64,000 bases of DNA from an uncultured Burkholderiales bacterium (GTDB taxonomy: Bacteria > Pseudomonadota > Gammaproteobacteria > Burkholderiales > Burkholderiaceae): NCBI GenBank assembly GCA_946480465.1, contig CAMLJY010000002.1, positions 62,001 through 126,000 on the forward strand, read 5' to 3'. The notes beneath the pieces are model-generated. The model was not told the DNA's origin and did no database searches. It worked only from the letters and a program-made list of their open reading frames with translations. Shown here piece by piece: positions 18,639 through 27,671 of the stretch; within the stretch, counting starts at the first letter, position 1; each line of letters opens with the position of its first letter. The translations under genes and the position numbers were made by a program.

Positions 18639-19769
18639 TCAGGCGCGGCGCGCCCGGACCGCGTCGCTGAGGATTTGCAGCGTCTTCAGCGAATCGTCCC
18701 AGCCGATGCAGGCGTCGGTGATGCTCTGGCCGTAGGCGAGCGCGGCGGGGTCGTCCTTGCCTGGCGTGAACTTCTGGGCGCCGGCGCTGAGGTGGCTTTC
18801 CACCATCACGCCGAAGATGCACTGGCTGCCCGCGGCCAGCTGCTCGCCGACGTCGCGCGCCACGTCCACCTGGCGCTCGTGCTTCTTGCTGCTGTTGGCG
18901 TGGCTGCAGTCGATCATCAGGCGGCAGGGCAGCTTGGCGGCTTCCAGCTCGCCCTTGGCGGCGGCCACGCTTTCGACGTCGTAGTTGGGCGCCTTGCCAC
19001 CGCGCAGGATCACGTGGCAGTCCTTGTTGCCCTTGGTCGAGACGATCGCCACCTGGCCGTTCTTGTGCACCGACAGGAAATGGTGCGGGCGGGACGCGGC
19101 CTGGATCGCGTCCGTGGCGATCTTCAGGTTGCCGTCGGTCCCGTTCTTGAAGCCGATCGGTGCCGACAGGCCGGAGGCCAGCTCGCGGTGCACCTGGCTC
19201 TCGGTGGTGCGCGCGCCGATGGCGCCCCAGCTGATCAGGTCGCCGATGTACTGCGGGCTGATGGTGTCGAGGAACTCGCTGCCGGCGGGCACGCCCAGGC
19301 GGTTGATGTCCACCAGCAGCTGGCGCGCGATGCGCAGGCCCTCGTGGATGCGGTAGCTCTCGTCGAGGTAGGGGTCGTTGATCAGCCCCTTCCAGCCGAC
19401 CGTGGTGCGCGGCTTCTCGAAGTACACGCGCATCACGATCTCCAGCGTGTCGGCGTACTTCTCGCGCTCGGCCTTCAGCTTGCGGGCGTATTCGATGGCC
19501 GCGGTCGGGTCGTGGATGGAGCACGGGCCGATGACCACGAGCAGGCGGTCGTCGTCGCCGGCGAGGATGCGGCGGACCGACTCGCGGGTGCGGCCCACCA
19601 GGGCTTCCACCGGCGTGCCGGCGATCGGGAAGAAGCGGATCAGGTGTTCCGGCGGGGGCAAGGGAGTCACGTCCTCGATGCGTTGGTCGTCGGTTTCGCT
19701 GGTCTTCTCGCTCAGCGCGTAGCCGAAGCCACCCTCGCCGGGGTTGCTGCTGCGGGTCGGGTTTGACAT
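18639..19769 (-). CDS. aroG: 3-deoxy-7-phosphoheptulonate (DAHP) synthase, class I
   Basis: A 376-residue class I (AroF/G/H) DAHP synthase. It condenses phosphoenolpyruvate and erythrose 4-phosphate, the first step to aromatic amino acids. Family motifs are VVIGPCSIHDP, MRVYFEKPRTTVGWKGL, GARTTESQVHRELASGLS, FKNGTDGNL and MIDCSHANSSKKHERQ. Which amino acid inhibits the enzyme cannot be decided from sequence. The gene is preceded by a leader peptide gene rich in Phe, Tyr and Trp codons and by an intrinsic terminator 46 bp before its start, so its transcription is probably controlled by attenuation. No ribosome-binding site is obvious apart from CACGGAG about ten bases upstream. Confidence 0.95.
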   Translation of the reverse strand: MSNPTRSSNPGEGGFGYALSEKTSETDDQRIEDVTPLPPPEHLIRFFPIAGTPVEALVGRTRESVRRILAGDDDRLLVVIGPCSIHDPTAAIEYARKLKAEREKYADTLEIVMRVYFEKPRTTVGWKGLINDPYLDESYRIHEGLRIARQLLVDINRLGVPAGSEFLDTISPQYIGDLISWGAIGARTTESQVHRELASGLSAPIGFKNGTDGNLKIATDAIQAASRPHHFLSVHKNGQVAIVSTKGNKDCHVILRGGKAPNYDVESVAAAKGELEAAKLPCRLMIDCSHANSSKKHERQVDVARDVGEQLAAGSQCIFGVMVESHLSAGAQKFTPGKDDPAALAYGQSITDACIGWDDSLKTLQILSDAVRARRA

Positions 19770-19816
19770 GGGCGGGTGCTCCGTGGGTGGGTTGAGGCTG
19801 GGAAAGGCGATCGGGC

Positions 19817-19851
19817 AAAAAAAAACCGCCGGGCTGTTCAGCCGGCGGTTT
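19817..19851 (-). terminator. Attenuator terminator upstream of aroG
   Basis: On the minus strand the arms AAACCGCCGG (19851-19842) and CCGGCGGTTT (19832-19823) form a ten-pair stem followed by nine U residues (19825-19817). It lies between the leader peptide stop (19878) and the aroG start (19769). It is therefore inside the aroG transcript leader, not at the end of another gene on that strand. Its 5' arm can instead pair with CCGGCGG at 19903-19897 inside the leader peptide gene. Confidence 0.85.
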
Positions 19852-19877
19852 CTTGGAGGTTCGCTGTGCTTTGGGGC

Positions 19878-19952
19878 TTACAGGCTTGCCTCTCCTCCGC
19901 CGGTGCGGTGCGAGAACCAAAAGTAGCCAAAGAAGAACACGGCGGAACGCAT
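19878..19952 (-). CDS. aroG leader peptide (transcription attenuation)
   Basis: A 24-codon frame, ATG at 19952 and TAA at 19878, encoding a peptide whose residues 6-13 are FFFGYFWF: four kinds of residue, seven of eight aromatic. Such clustering of control codons ahead of a terminator is the hallmark of pheL/trpL-type leader peptides. Stalling for want of charged Phe, Tyr or Trp tRNA would leave the downstream CCGGCGG (codons 17-19) free to pair with the terminator's 5' arm and let RNA polymerase through. The ribosome-binding site is weak. No database comparison could be run; the call rests on this architecture. Confidence 0.8.
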   Translation of the reverse strand: MRSAVFFFGYFWFSHRTGGGEASL

Positions 19953-20065
19953 GGGCCGCGACTGTAGCACGCGTCCGTTTGCGTGCAGGACTGCTCGTCG
20001 CCGCATTGCTGGATGTGAAGCCGCGGTCGCGCGAGGTAAATCCCCTCGCGCGCCCGGGCGTTGCC

Positions 20066-20095
20066 CGTCACGATGTTTGCCAGTTGTTCGTGACG
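20066..20095. promoter_or_regulatory. Inverted repeat upstream of the DUF1800 gene
   Basis: CGTCACGA (20066-20073) and TCGTGACG (20088-20095) form a perfect eight-base inverted repeat with a 14-bp spacer, ending ten bases before the DUF1800 start. It lies in the divergent region shared with the aroG leader. It could be an operator or an RNA hairpin covering the ribosome-binding site GAGGAG. Confidence 0.4.
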
Positions 20096-20104
20096 AGGAG
20101 TTGG

Positions 20105-22111
20105 ATGATGGACGTTCTGGATCGGTGTCAGCAGGCAGCCGCGCGTGCCGCCATCCCGTTGCCGCAGCCGCCCGGCGAGGCCGGCTTGGCGGGCGCCGCC
20201 GCACTCGCTGCCGCGGCGCTGCTGGCCGGCTGCGGCGGCGGGACCGAACTGCCGGCGGCCTTCCAGGACACCGCCTCGGCCCGCACGGACCGAAGCATCC
20301 TCAGCGCGGCCCAGGCGACGGAAGCCGGGGCGGCTGCCCCGGTACCGACCGTGACGGAACTGCTCGATTGGGCGGAACGCCAGTACCCGGAGCTGTTCCC
20401 CGGCCACCAGCCGGACCTCGAATCGCCGCCCTACGTCTACCGCCATTACCCGAGCACCGGCCATCACGTCGGCGTCAACGGCAGCGACGTCTACCTGCTG
20501 GGCCCGGCCTCCGGCCACGTGCTGCTCTTCGTCGGTACGCTGGCCGACTTCGCGCCGTTGGTGTTCGCCACGCGTTACGCCTTCAGCGATCAGCAGGCTG
20601 CGCGCTTCCTCGCGCAGGCCACGCTGGCGCCCGGCGACGCCGAGATCGCCCGCGTGCGGGCGCTGGGCTACGAGGCCTGGCTGAGCGAGGAGTTCGCGAA
20701 GCCGCCGTCCGCCGGGAACTGGGACTGGCTGGTGTCCAAGGGCATCCACCTGGACCCCGAGGCGGCCTCGATCGCGAAGGGGGTCGATTCGCAGATCTGG
20801 CAGCGCCTGTTGACGGCCGGCGACAGCTTCAGGCAGCGTGTGGCGCTGGCCTTGTCGGAGATCTTCGTCGTCGGCTTCGACGGCATCACCGGGCCCTACA
20901 AGCAGTTCAAGCTGGCGGGCTACTGGGATCTGCTCGCGGCCAACGCTTTCGGAAGTTATCGGACGCTGCTGGAGCAGGTGACGCTGAATCCGGCGATGGG
21001 CAACTACCTGAACACTGCCGGCAACCAGAAGGAAGACGCCGCCACCGGCCGCCAGCCCGACGAGAACTACGCGCGCGAGGTGATGCAGCTCTTCACGATC
21101 GGCCTGTACGAGCTCAACGCGGACGGCACCCTGCGCCTGGACGCCGCCGGCCAGCCGATCGAGACCTACACGCAGGACACGGTGACCAACCTTGCGCGGG
21201 TCTTCACCGGCTGGAGGAACGATGCACCGCGCAGCGGCGACACGGCGCCGGAGTTCCTGCGCCGCCCGATGGCGCTCAACAGCAGGCAGCATTCGACGCT
21301 GGCGGCCAGCTTCCTCGGCGTGACCGTGCCGGCGAACACCGATGGCGCCACCGCCTTGGCCACCGCGATGGACGCGCTGGCCAACCACGCCAACGTCGGC
21401 CCCTTCATCGGCCGGCAGCTGATCCAGCGCCTGGTCACCAGCAACCCCAGTGCCGCCTACGTCGGCCGCGTGGCGGCGGCCTTCAACGACAACGGCCAGG
21501 GTGTGCGCGGCGACCTGAAGGCGGTACTGCGCGCCGTGCTGCTGGACGATGAAGCCCGCAGCGACGCGAAGCTGGCCGATCCGCAATTCGGCAAGCTGCG
21601 CGAGCCGATGCTGCGCTTCATCCAGTGGGCCCGCGTGTTCAATGCCACCTCGCTCAGCACGGACTGGGACGCCGGCAACACCAGCGATCCGGCGAAGAGC
21701 CTGGGCCAGAGCCCGCAGCGTTCGGCTTCGGTCTTCAACTACTTCCGGCCCGGCTACGTGCCTCCGAACACGCCGATCGCCAGCGGTGGGCTGGTGGCGC
21801 CGGAGTTCCAGATCACCAACGAATCCAGCGTGGCCGGATACCTGAATTCCATGCTGACGCTCATAGAGGGCGGCCACAAGGACATCCGGCCGAACTTTGC
21901 CGCCGAGCTGGCGCTGGCCGGCGATGCGGCAGCGCTCGTCGACCGCCTCAACCTCCTGCTGTGCGCCGGCCAACTGGGCGAAGCGGCGCGCAGCCTGATC
22001 ACCAGCACGGTGGCAGGCATGCCCGGCGGCAGTACCAGCGACAGGACCAAGCGGGTGCAGGCCGCGGTGATGCTGGTGATGGCCTCGCCCGACTACCTGG
22101 TGCAGCGCTGA
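20105..22111 (+). CDS. DUF1800 domain-containing lipoprotein
   Basis: A 668-residue DUF1800 protein. The N-terminus has a hydrophobic segment ending in LLAGCGGG, a lipobox, so it is probably a lipoprotein. Family segments include RFLAQATLAPGDAEI, RVALALSEIFVVG, NPAMGNYLNTAGNQK, PDENYAREVMQLFTIGLYELN and LARVFTGW. DUF1800 genes are regularly paired with a DUF1501 gene, which follows here ten bases after the stop. The biochemical role is unknown; the pair is seen in many Gram-negative bacteria. The start is either of two adjacent ATG codons, 20105 or 20108, behind GAGGAG. Confidence 0.9.
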   Translation: MMDVLDRCQQAAARAAIPLPQPPGEAGLAGAAALAAAALLAGCGGGTELPAAFQDTASARTDRSILSAAQATEAGAAAPVPTVTELLDWAERQYPELFPGHQPDLESPPYVYRHYPSTGHHVGVNGSDVYLLGPASGHVLLFVGTLADFAPLVFATRYAFSDQQAARFLAQATLAPGDAEIARVRALGYEAWLSEEFAKPPSAGNWDWLVSKGIHLDPEAASIAKGVDSQIWQRLLTAGDSFRQRVALALSEIFVVGFDGITGPYKQFKLAGYWDLLAANAFGSYRTLLEQVTLNPAMGNYLNTAGNQKEDAATGRQPDENYAREVMQLFTIGLYELNADGTLRLDAAGQPIETYTQDTVTNLARVFTGWRNDAPRSGDTAPEFLRRPMALNSRQHSTLAASFLGVTVPANTDGATALATAMDALANHANVGPFIGRQLIQRLVTSNPSAAYVGRVAAAFNDNGQGVRGDLKAVLRAVLLDDEARSDAKLADPQFGKLREPMLRFIQWARVFNATSLSTDWDAGNTSDPAKSLGQSPQRSASVFNYFRPGYVPPNTPIASGGLVAPEFQITNESSVAGYLNSMLTLIEGGHKDIRPNFAAELALAGDAAALVDRLNLLLCAGQLGEAARSLITSTVAGMPGGSTSDRTKRVQAAVMLVMASPDYLVQR

Positions 22112-22121
22112 GGGACACGCC

Positions 22122-23510
22122 ATGACGAACCCGATCCATACCGTCGACCTGGCCCGCCGCGCGCTGCTGCGCCGCGCCGCGCTCACCGGCATCGCCGGCA
22201 CCGCCGCGCCCTGGGCGCTGAACCTCTCGTTGATGGCCGACGCGGCGGCGGCCACCAGCAGCAGCACGGACTACAAGGCGCTGGTCTGTGTCTTCTTCTA
22301 CGGCGGCAACGACCACGGCAACACGCTGGTGCCGGTGGATGATGCCAATCACGCAAAGTACGCGGCCATTCGGGGCGCGCTGGCCACCGCGCAGCCGGCG
22401 CTGGCGGCCACCACGCTCACGCCCGGCACTGCGCTGCCTGACGGCCTGCAGTACGCGCTGGCGCCGCAGCTCGCGCCGCTGAAAACCATCTGGGACGGCG
22501 GCAAGCTGGCGCTGCAGCTGAACGTGGGGCCGCTGATCGTGCCGACCACGCTGGCGCAGTACTACGCCAAGTCGGTGCCGCTGCCGCCGAAGCTCATGTC
22601 GCACAACGACCAGCAGTCGATGTGGCAGTCCGACCTTGCCGAGGGCGCCACCAGCGGCTGGGGCGGCCGCATGGGGGACCTGGTGCTGTCGGGCAACGGG
22701 GGCAGCGTGTTCACCTGCACCTCGGTCACCGGCAACGCCGTGTTCCTGGCTGGCCAGAGTGCCGTGCAGTACCAGTTGAGCAGCAGCGGCGCGGTCGCGA
22801 TCAAGGGCTTGCAGAAGGCGCTGTTCGGATCCTCCGCCGCGCAGGCGGCGCTGCGCACGCTGGTCACCGGCACGCATGCGCACCTGTTTGCCGACGAGTA
22901 CAGCCGCGTCACGCGGCGCTCGATCGACGCCGAGGCGCAGGTCACCGCCGCGCTGGCCGGCCTGCCGGACCTGGCCACGGCCTTCCCCGGCACATCGCTG
23001 GGCGGACAGCTGAAGATGGTGGCGCGCATGATCGCCGCGCGCGCCAGCTTCAACGTCAGGCGCCAGGTGTTCTTCGTCTCGCTCGGTGGCTTCGACCTCC
23101 ACGACAACCTGCTGGAGAACCACCCCGGCCTGCTGACGCAGGTGGCCGATGCGATGAAGGCCTTCTACGACGCCACGGTGGAGCTGGGCGTGTCGTCGCA
23201 GGTCACCAGCTTCAGCGCGTCCGACTTCGGCCGAACGCTCAGCAGCAACGGCGATGGCTCCGACCACGGCTGGGGCAGCCACCACGTGGTGATGGGTGGC
23301 GCGGTGAAGGGCGGGGCGTTCTACGGCACGCCGCCCGCCGTGGCGGTGAACGGCCCCGACGACGTCGGCCAGGGCCGGTTGCTGCCCACGACCGCCGTCG
23401 ATCAATTCGGCGCGACGCTGGCTAGCTGGTTCGGCGTGCCGGACAGCGAACTGGCGACGGTGGTGCCCAACATCGGCAACTTCAGCCTGCGCAACCTGGG
23501 CTTCGTGTGA
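22122..23510 (+). CDS. DUF1501 domain-containing protein, Tat-exported
   Basis: A 462-residue DUF1501 protein. The N-terminus has two twin-arginine pairs (LARRALLRRAALTG) followed by a hydrophobic stretch to about residue 44, consistent with Tat export. Conserved family parts are CVFFYGGNDHGNTLVPVDD, LMSHNDQQSMWQ, FFVSLGGFDLHDNLLENH, SASDFGRTLSSNGDGSDHGWG and SHHVVMGGAVKGG. The fold is related to alkaline phosphatase/sulfatase enzymes, but the reaction is not known. It is almost certainly co-transcribed with the DUF1800 gene. It converges with tldD 30 bp downstream. Confidence 0.9.
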   Translation: MTNPIHTVDLARRALLRRAALTGIAGTAAPWALNLSLMADAAAATSSSTDYKALVCVFFYGGNDHGNTLVPVDDANHAKYAAIRGALATAQPALAATTLTPGTALPDGLQYALAPQLAPLKTIWDGGKLALQLNVGPLIVPTTLAQYYAKSVPLPPKLMSHNDQQSMWQSDLAEGATSGWGGRMGDLVLSGNGGSVFTCTSVTGNAVFLAGQSAVQYQLSSSGAVAIKGLQKALFGSSAAQAALRTLVTGTHAHLFADEYSRVTRRSIDAEAQVTAALAGLPDLATAFPGTSLGGQLKMVARMIAARASFNVRRQVFFVSLGGFDLHDNLLENHPGLLTQVADAMKAFYDATVELGVSSQVTSFSASDFGRTLSSNGDGSDHGWGSHHVVMGGAVKGGAFYGTPPAVAVNGPDDVGQGRLLPTTAVDQFGATLASWFGVPDSELATVVPNIGNFSLRNLGFV

Positions 23511-23540
23511 TGCAGCGGCCGCCCGCGCGGGCGGCCCGCG

Positions 23541-25004
23541 TCAGGCCGTGCCGCCGACGGTGAGGCCGTCGATGCGCAGCGTGGGCTGGCCGACGCCGAC
23601 CGGAACGCTCTGGCCTTCCTTGCCGCAGACACCGACGCCGGTGTCCAGTTCCAGGTCGTTGCCGATCATCTTCACGCGGGTCAGCGCATCCGGCCCGTTG
23701 CCGATGATGGTCGCGCCTTTCACGGGGTATTGGATGCGGCCGTTCTCGACCCAGAAAGCCTCGCTGGCCGAGAACACGAACTTGCCGCTGGTGATGTCGA
23801 CCTGGCCGCCGCCGAAGTTGGTGGCGTACAGGCCCTTCTTGATGCTGGCGACGATCTCGTCGCGCGTCTTGTCGCCGGCCAGCATGTAGGTGTTGGTCAT
23901 GCGCGGCATCGGCACGTGGGCATAACTTTCGCGGCGGCCGTTGCCCGTGGCGGGCACGCCCATCAGGCGTGCGTTCATCGCATCCTGGATGTAGCCCTTC
24001 AGGATGCCGTCCTCGATCAGTACGTTGCGCTGAGAAGGATGGCCCTCGTCGTCGACGTTCAGCGAGCCGCGTCGGTCCGGCAGCGTGCCGTCGTCGAGCA
24101 CCGTGACACCCTTGGCCGCCACGCGCTGGCCGATGCGGCCGGCGAAGGTGGACGAGCCCTTGCGGTTGAAGTCGCCTTCCAGCCCGTGGCCCACGGCCTC
24201 GTGCAGCAGCACGCCGGGCCAGCCGGGACCGAGCACCACGGTCATCTCGCCGGCCGGTGCGGGGCGCGACTCCAGGTTGGTCAGTGCGGCGTTGACGGCC
24301 TGGTCGACATAACGTTCCAGTTGAGCGTCCTGGAAATACCCCAGGCCGAAGCGGCCGCCGCCGCCGCCGGAGCCCACCTCGCGGCGGCCGTTGGCCTCGG
24401 CGATCACGGTGATGGACATGCGCACCAGCGGCCGCACGTCGGCCGCGCGGGTGCCATCGGCGCGGGCCACCATCACCACGTCGTACTCGGCCGCCAGGCC
24501 TGCCATCACCTGCACGATGCGTGGGTCGCGGGCGCGGGCCATGCGCTCGATCTTCTCCAGCAGCGCCACCTTCTGCGCGCTGTCCAGCGTCGCGATGGGG
24601 TCGGTGGGGCCGTAGAGCGCGCGGCTCATCGCGATCTTCGGCGCGCCGGCCACCTTCACCCGCTTGCTCTGGCCCGCGGCGGCGATGCTGCGCACCGTGC
24701 GTGCCGCATCCAGCAGCGAGTCTTCCGAGATGTCGTCCGAATAGGCGAAGGCGGTCTTCTCGCCCGCCACCGCGCGCACGCCCACGCCCTGGTCGATGCT
24801 GAAGCTGCCGCTCTTGACGATGCCCTCTTCCAGGCTCCAGCCCTCGTGGCGGGTGATCTGGAAGTACAGGTCCGCGTCGTCGACGCGGTGTTCGCCGATG
24901 GTGCCCAGCGCCCGCGCCAGCTTGGCTTCGTCGAGCCCGAACGGCTCGATCAGCAGCGATTGGGCGATGGCGAGGCGTTCGAGGGTGGGTTCGCGCGAAA
25001 TCAT
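23541..25004 (-). CDS. tldD: Metalloprotease TldD
   Basis: A 487-residue TldD. With TldE (PmbA) it forms a zinc protease that in E. coli matures microcin B17 and degrades CcdA. The zinc-binding motif HEAVGH is at residues 268-273, within LHEAVGHGLEGDFNRKG. Other conserved parts are DDISEDSLLDAART, GSSTFAGRIGQRVA and MPRMTNTYMLAGD. No tldE homologue lies next to it. Its start is nine bases after the rsmI stop on the same strand, so the two are probably co-transcribed. Confidence 0.96.
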   Translation of the reverse strand: MISREPTLERLAIAQSLLIEPFGLDEAKLARALGTIGEHRVDDADLYFQITRHEGWSLEEGIVKSGSFSIDQGVGVRAVAGEKTAFAYSDDISEDSLLDAARTVRSIAAAGQSKRVKVAGAPKIAMSRALYGPTDPIATLDSAQKVALLEKIERMARARDPRIVQVMAGLAAEYDVVMVARADGTRAADVRPLVRMSITVIAEANGRREVGSGGGGGRFGLGYFQDAQLERYVDQAVNAALTNLESRPAPAGEMTVVLGPGWPGVLLHEAVGHGLEGDFNRKGSSTFAGRIGQRVAAKGVTVLDDGTLPDRRGSLNVDDEGHPSQRNVLIEDGILKGYIQDAMNARLMGVPATGNGRRESYAHVPMPRMTNTYMLAGDKTRDEIVASIKKGLYATNFGGGQVDITSGKFVFSASEAFWVENGRIQYPVKGATIIGNGPDALTRVKMIGNDLELDTGVGVCGKEGQSVPVGVGQPTLRIDGLTVGGTA

Positions 25005-25013
25005 CGGGCGATT

Positions 25014-25967
25014 CTAGGAGTCGGGGGCTTGTCCCTGCTCGTCGAATTCGCCTGCCTCGCCAGCGCCGTCGCGCAGTTCCAGGGCCCGGCTGTACAGCGC
25101 GTTGCGCGGGGCGCCGCTGGCTTCGGCGGCGATGGCGACGGCGCGCTTCAGCGGCAGTTCGCGCAGCAGCAGGGCCAGCAGGCGCTCGGTCGTGGCAGCC
25201 AGGCCTTCGCTGGCGGCGACCCGCGGCGCTGCATGCAGCACCAGCACGAATTCGCCGCGGCCGTGCTGGCTGTCCGTGGCCAGCCAGCCCGGGGCTTCGG
25301 CCGCGGGCAGCGTGTGCACCTGCTCGAACTGCTTGGTCAGTTCGCGGCAGATCGTCAGCCGGCGCCGGGGGGCGTGTTCGGCCAGCTGCGCCAGCAGCAT
25401 CGCTATGCGGTGCGGCGCTTCGAACAGCACCTGGCTGCCGGGCTGGGCCAGCAGGGCGGCCAGCGCCGCGGTGCGCTCCTGGCCCTTGGGCGGCAGGAAA
25501 CCCTGGAAGGCAAAGCCGGCGGCTGCGGCATCCCCCGCCACGCTGAGAGCGGTGACGACACTGCTCGCACCCGGCACGGGAACGACGCCATGGCCGGCCG
25601 CCGCCACCGCGGCGACCAGGGCCGCGCCGGGATCCGACACCGCCGGCGTGCCGGCATCGCTGGCGTAGGCCACGCGTTCGCCGGCCGCCAGGCGCGCGAT
25701 CACCGTCGCGGACGCCGCCTGTTCGTTGTGCTCGTGCAGTGCGATCAGCGGCTTGCTCAGGCCCAGGTGGTTCATCAGCCGCCCGGTGACCCGCGTGTCC
25801 TCGCAGGCCACGGCATCGGCCAGTCCCAGCACGTGGATTGCGCGCAGCGTCAGGTCGGCCAGGTTGCCGATTGGCGTGGCCACCACGTACAGTGCGCCCG
25901 CCGGAAAGCGCTGGGCGCCGGCGGCGGCCGCGGCGGCCTGCTGAAGCAGCGAGGGGGCGATGGTCAC
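25014..25967 (-). CDS. rsmI: 16S rRNA (cytidine1402-2'-O)-methyltransferase RsmI
   Basis: A 317-residue RsmI (YraL) if read from the GTG at 25967. The SAM-dependent tetrapyrrole-methylase-type domain is seen in [63 protein letters not shown] and [14 protein letters not shown]. The GTG start was chosen because the ATG far upstream at 26099 would run through yraN on the other strand. The start codon overlaps the yraN start on the opposite strand by eight bases. The neighbourhood rsmI, yraN, diaA, dolP matches E. coli, minus lpoA. Confidence 0.93.
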   Translation of the reverse strand: MTIAPSLLQQAAAAAAGAQRFPAGALYVVATPIGNLADLTLRAIHVLGLADAVACEDTRVTGRLMNHLGLSKPLIALHEHNEQAASATVIARLAAGERVAYASDAGTPAVSDPGAALVAAVAAAGHGVVPVPGASSVVTALSVAGDAAAAGFAFQGFLPPKGQERTAALAALLAQPGSQVLFEAPHRIAMLLAQLAEHAPRRRLTICRELTKQFEQVHTLPAAEAPGWLATDSQHGRGEFVLVLHAAPRVAASEGLAATTERLLALLLRELPLKRAVAIAAEASGAPRNALYSRALELRDGAGEAGEFDEQGQAPDS

Positions 25968-26385
25968 GTTCGGTGGGTGGAAGTGGCGCGGGCAGGGCGC
26001 CGGTGAGGGGGCGGCCACCACCAAGTCCGTCGGCGATGCCGCGGAGGATCGGGCCTTGAAGCACCTGCTTCGCCATGGCCTGACGTTGGTGGCGCGCAAT
26101 TATCGGCTGGCGGGCGGACCGCGCGCCCGTGGCGCCGAGATCGACCTGATCCTGCGCGACGGTGACGGCACGCTGGTGTTCGTCGAGGTGCGCGCCCGTG
26201 CCGACGGTCGTGCGGGCGGGGCGGCGGCCAGCGTCAGCGGGCTGAAGCAGCGCCGCATCGTGCGGGCCGCGCAGCACTACCTGATGCGCCTGCCGCAGTG
26301 GCCGCCATGCCGCTTCGACGTGGTGGCGATCGAGGGCGAGCGCCTGGAGTGGATCCGCGCCGCCTTCGACGCCGGTGGCGCCTGA
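25960..26385 (+). CDS. yraN: UPF0102 family protein YraN
   Basis: A 141-residue YraN protein with a predicted endonuclease-like fold. It shows [25 protein letters not shown], then [22 protein letters not shown], matching the restriction-endonuclease-like core D-(x)n-ExR. The start is uncertain: the ATG at 25960 gives about 20 extra N-terminal residues compared with typical members and overlaps the divergent rsmI start. No better in-frame ATG or GTG exists before the conserved domain. The function of the family is not established. Confidence 0.9.
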   Translation: MVTFGGWKWRGQGAGEGAATTKSVGDAAEDRALKHLLRHGLTLVARNYRLAGGPRARGAEIDLILRDGDGTLVFVEVRARADGRAGGAAASVSGLKQRRIVRAAQHYLMRLPQWPPCRFDVVAIEGERLEWIRAAFDAGGA

Positions 26386-26502
26386 GCCACGCGATTCAGA
26401 GCCCACCGGTTGGCCGGGCGCGGAGCCGCACCGCGGCCGGGCCTGCAAGCCGCGGCCGTTCGCCGCGAGCCGGGAGGGGCGCGGACTTATCATCCGCGCA
26501 CC

Positions 26503-27060
26503 ATGCTCGAGCAGCGCATCCAGCAGCACTTCTTCGAGAGTGCCGACCTGCAGTACCAGGCCGCGGAGGTGATGTCACGGCCCGTGGCCGAGGCCGTGCA
26601 GGCCATCGTCGCCGGTGTTACCGCGGGTGGGCGGCTGCTCGTCGGTGGCCGAGGCGTGGCGTCGGGCCTGGCGCGCCGGCTCTGCGCGGCGATGCTCGAA
26701 GGCTTCGAGCGCGAGCGGCCCGGCTTGGCGGCGCTGCTGCTGGACGGCATCGACGTCGATTGGTCGCGCCAGGTCGAGACGCTCGGCCAGCCGGGCGACC
26801 TGCTGCTGCTCGTCGACACCGACGGCGATGCGCCCGCACTGGTGGCCGCGGCCGAGGCGGCGCAGGGCAAGGACATGACGGTGATCGCACTCACCGGCCG
26901 CTCGGGCGGCGCGCTGCGCGGCGTGCTGGGCGAGACGGACGTGCTGGTCGCCGTCCCGCACGATCGGCGTGCACGCGTGCTGGAAGCCCAGTTGCTGGTG
27001 CTGCACTGCCTGTGCGATTCGATCGATCTGCAATTGCTTGGGGAACAGGATCCTGCATGA
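26503..27060 (+). CDS. diaA: SIS-domain protein, DiaA/GmhA type
   Basis: A 185-residue phosphosugar isomerase-fold (SIS) protein. It sits between yraN and a dolP-like gene, exactly where E. coli has diaA, whose product binds DnaA and times replication initiation. The opening MLEQRIQQHFFESADLQYQAAE is typical. The central LLLLVDTDGDAPALVAAAEAA is weaker than usual, since in DiaA and GmhA this loop is rich in serine and threonine that contact phosphosugar; TDGDA partly replaces them. This suggests no catalytic role. Its stop overlaps the next start as ATGA. Confidence 0.85.
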   Translation: MLEQRIQQHFFESADLQYQAAEVMSRPVAEAVQAIVAGVTAGGRLLVGGRGVASGLARRLCAAMLEGFERERPGLAALLLDGIDVDWSRQVETLGQPGDLLLLVDTDGDAPALVAAAEAAQGKDMTVIALTGRSGGALRGVLGETDVLVAVPHDRRARVLEAQLLVLHCLCDSIDLQLLGEQDPA

Positions 27061-27671
27061 AGAGGAATGGGATGGCCGCCGCTCGCCGCGGCGCGCTGCT
27101 GGCGGCCGTGCTGGCGACGCAGTTGATCGCGGGCTGCGCGCCGCTGGTGCTGGGCGGCGCCGTCGTCGGCGGCATGGTGGCGGCGGACCGCCGCACGTCC
27201 GGCGCGCAGCTGGAAGACCAGTCGATCGAGCTGAAGTCCATCAATCGCATCTCGGCGCTGGTCGGTGAGCGCGGCCACGTCAACGTCACCAGCTACAACC
27301 GCATGGTGCTGATCACCGGCGAGGTGGCGACGGAAGCGGACAAGGCCGCGGTCGAGCAGGCCGTCGGCCAGCTCGAGAACGTGCGCTCGATCGTCAACGA
27401 GCTGGCTGTCATGGCGCCCACCTCGCTCGGCTCGCGTTCGAACGACGTGGTGCTGACCAGCAAGGTCAAGGCCAGCCTGATCGATGCCAAGGACCTGCAG
27501 GCCAACGCTTTCAAGGTGGTCACCGAGCGGGGCCAGGTCTTCCTGATGGGCCGCGTGACCGAGCGCGAAGCGAACCGCGCCAGCGACGTGGCGCGGTCCA
27601 TCAACGGGGTCCAGAAGGTGATCCGCGTCTTCGAGATCGTCACCGAGGCGCAGCTCGCATCGATGAAATAG
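27057..27671 (+). CDS. dolP: BON-domain outer-membrane lipoprotein, DolP (YraP) type
   Basis: A 204-residue protein with a lipoprotein signal ending in QLIAGCAP (lipobox), followed by LVLGGAVVGGMVAADRRTSG, the typical start of DolP/YraP. Two BON domains follow: about residues 65-120 (SYNRMVLITGEVATEAD) and 135-200 (VVTERGQVFLMGRVTERE). DolP of E. coli maintains outer-membrane integrity at division sites. The start overlaps the diaA stop (ATGA). Two hairpins lie after the stop. Confidence 0.92.
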   Translation: MKRNGMAAARRGALLAAVLATQLIAGCAPLVLGGAVVGGMVAADRRTSGAQLEDQSIELKSINRISALVGERGHVNVTSYNRMVLITGEVATEADKAAVEQAVGQLENVRSIVNELAVMAPTSLGSRSNDVVLTSKVKASLIDAKDLQANAFKVVTERGQVFLMGRVTEREANRASDVARSINGVQKVIRVFEIVTEAQLASMK

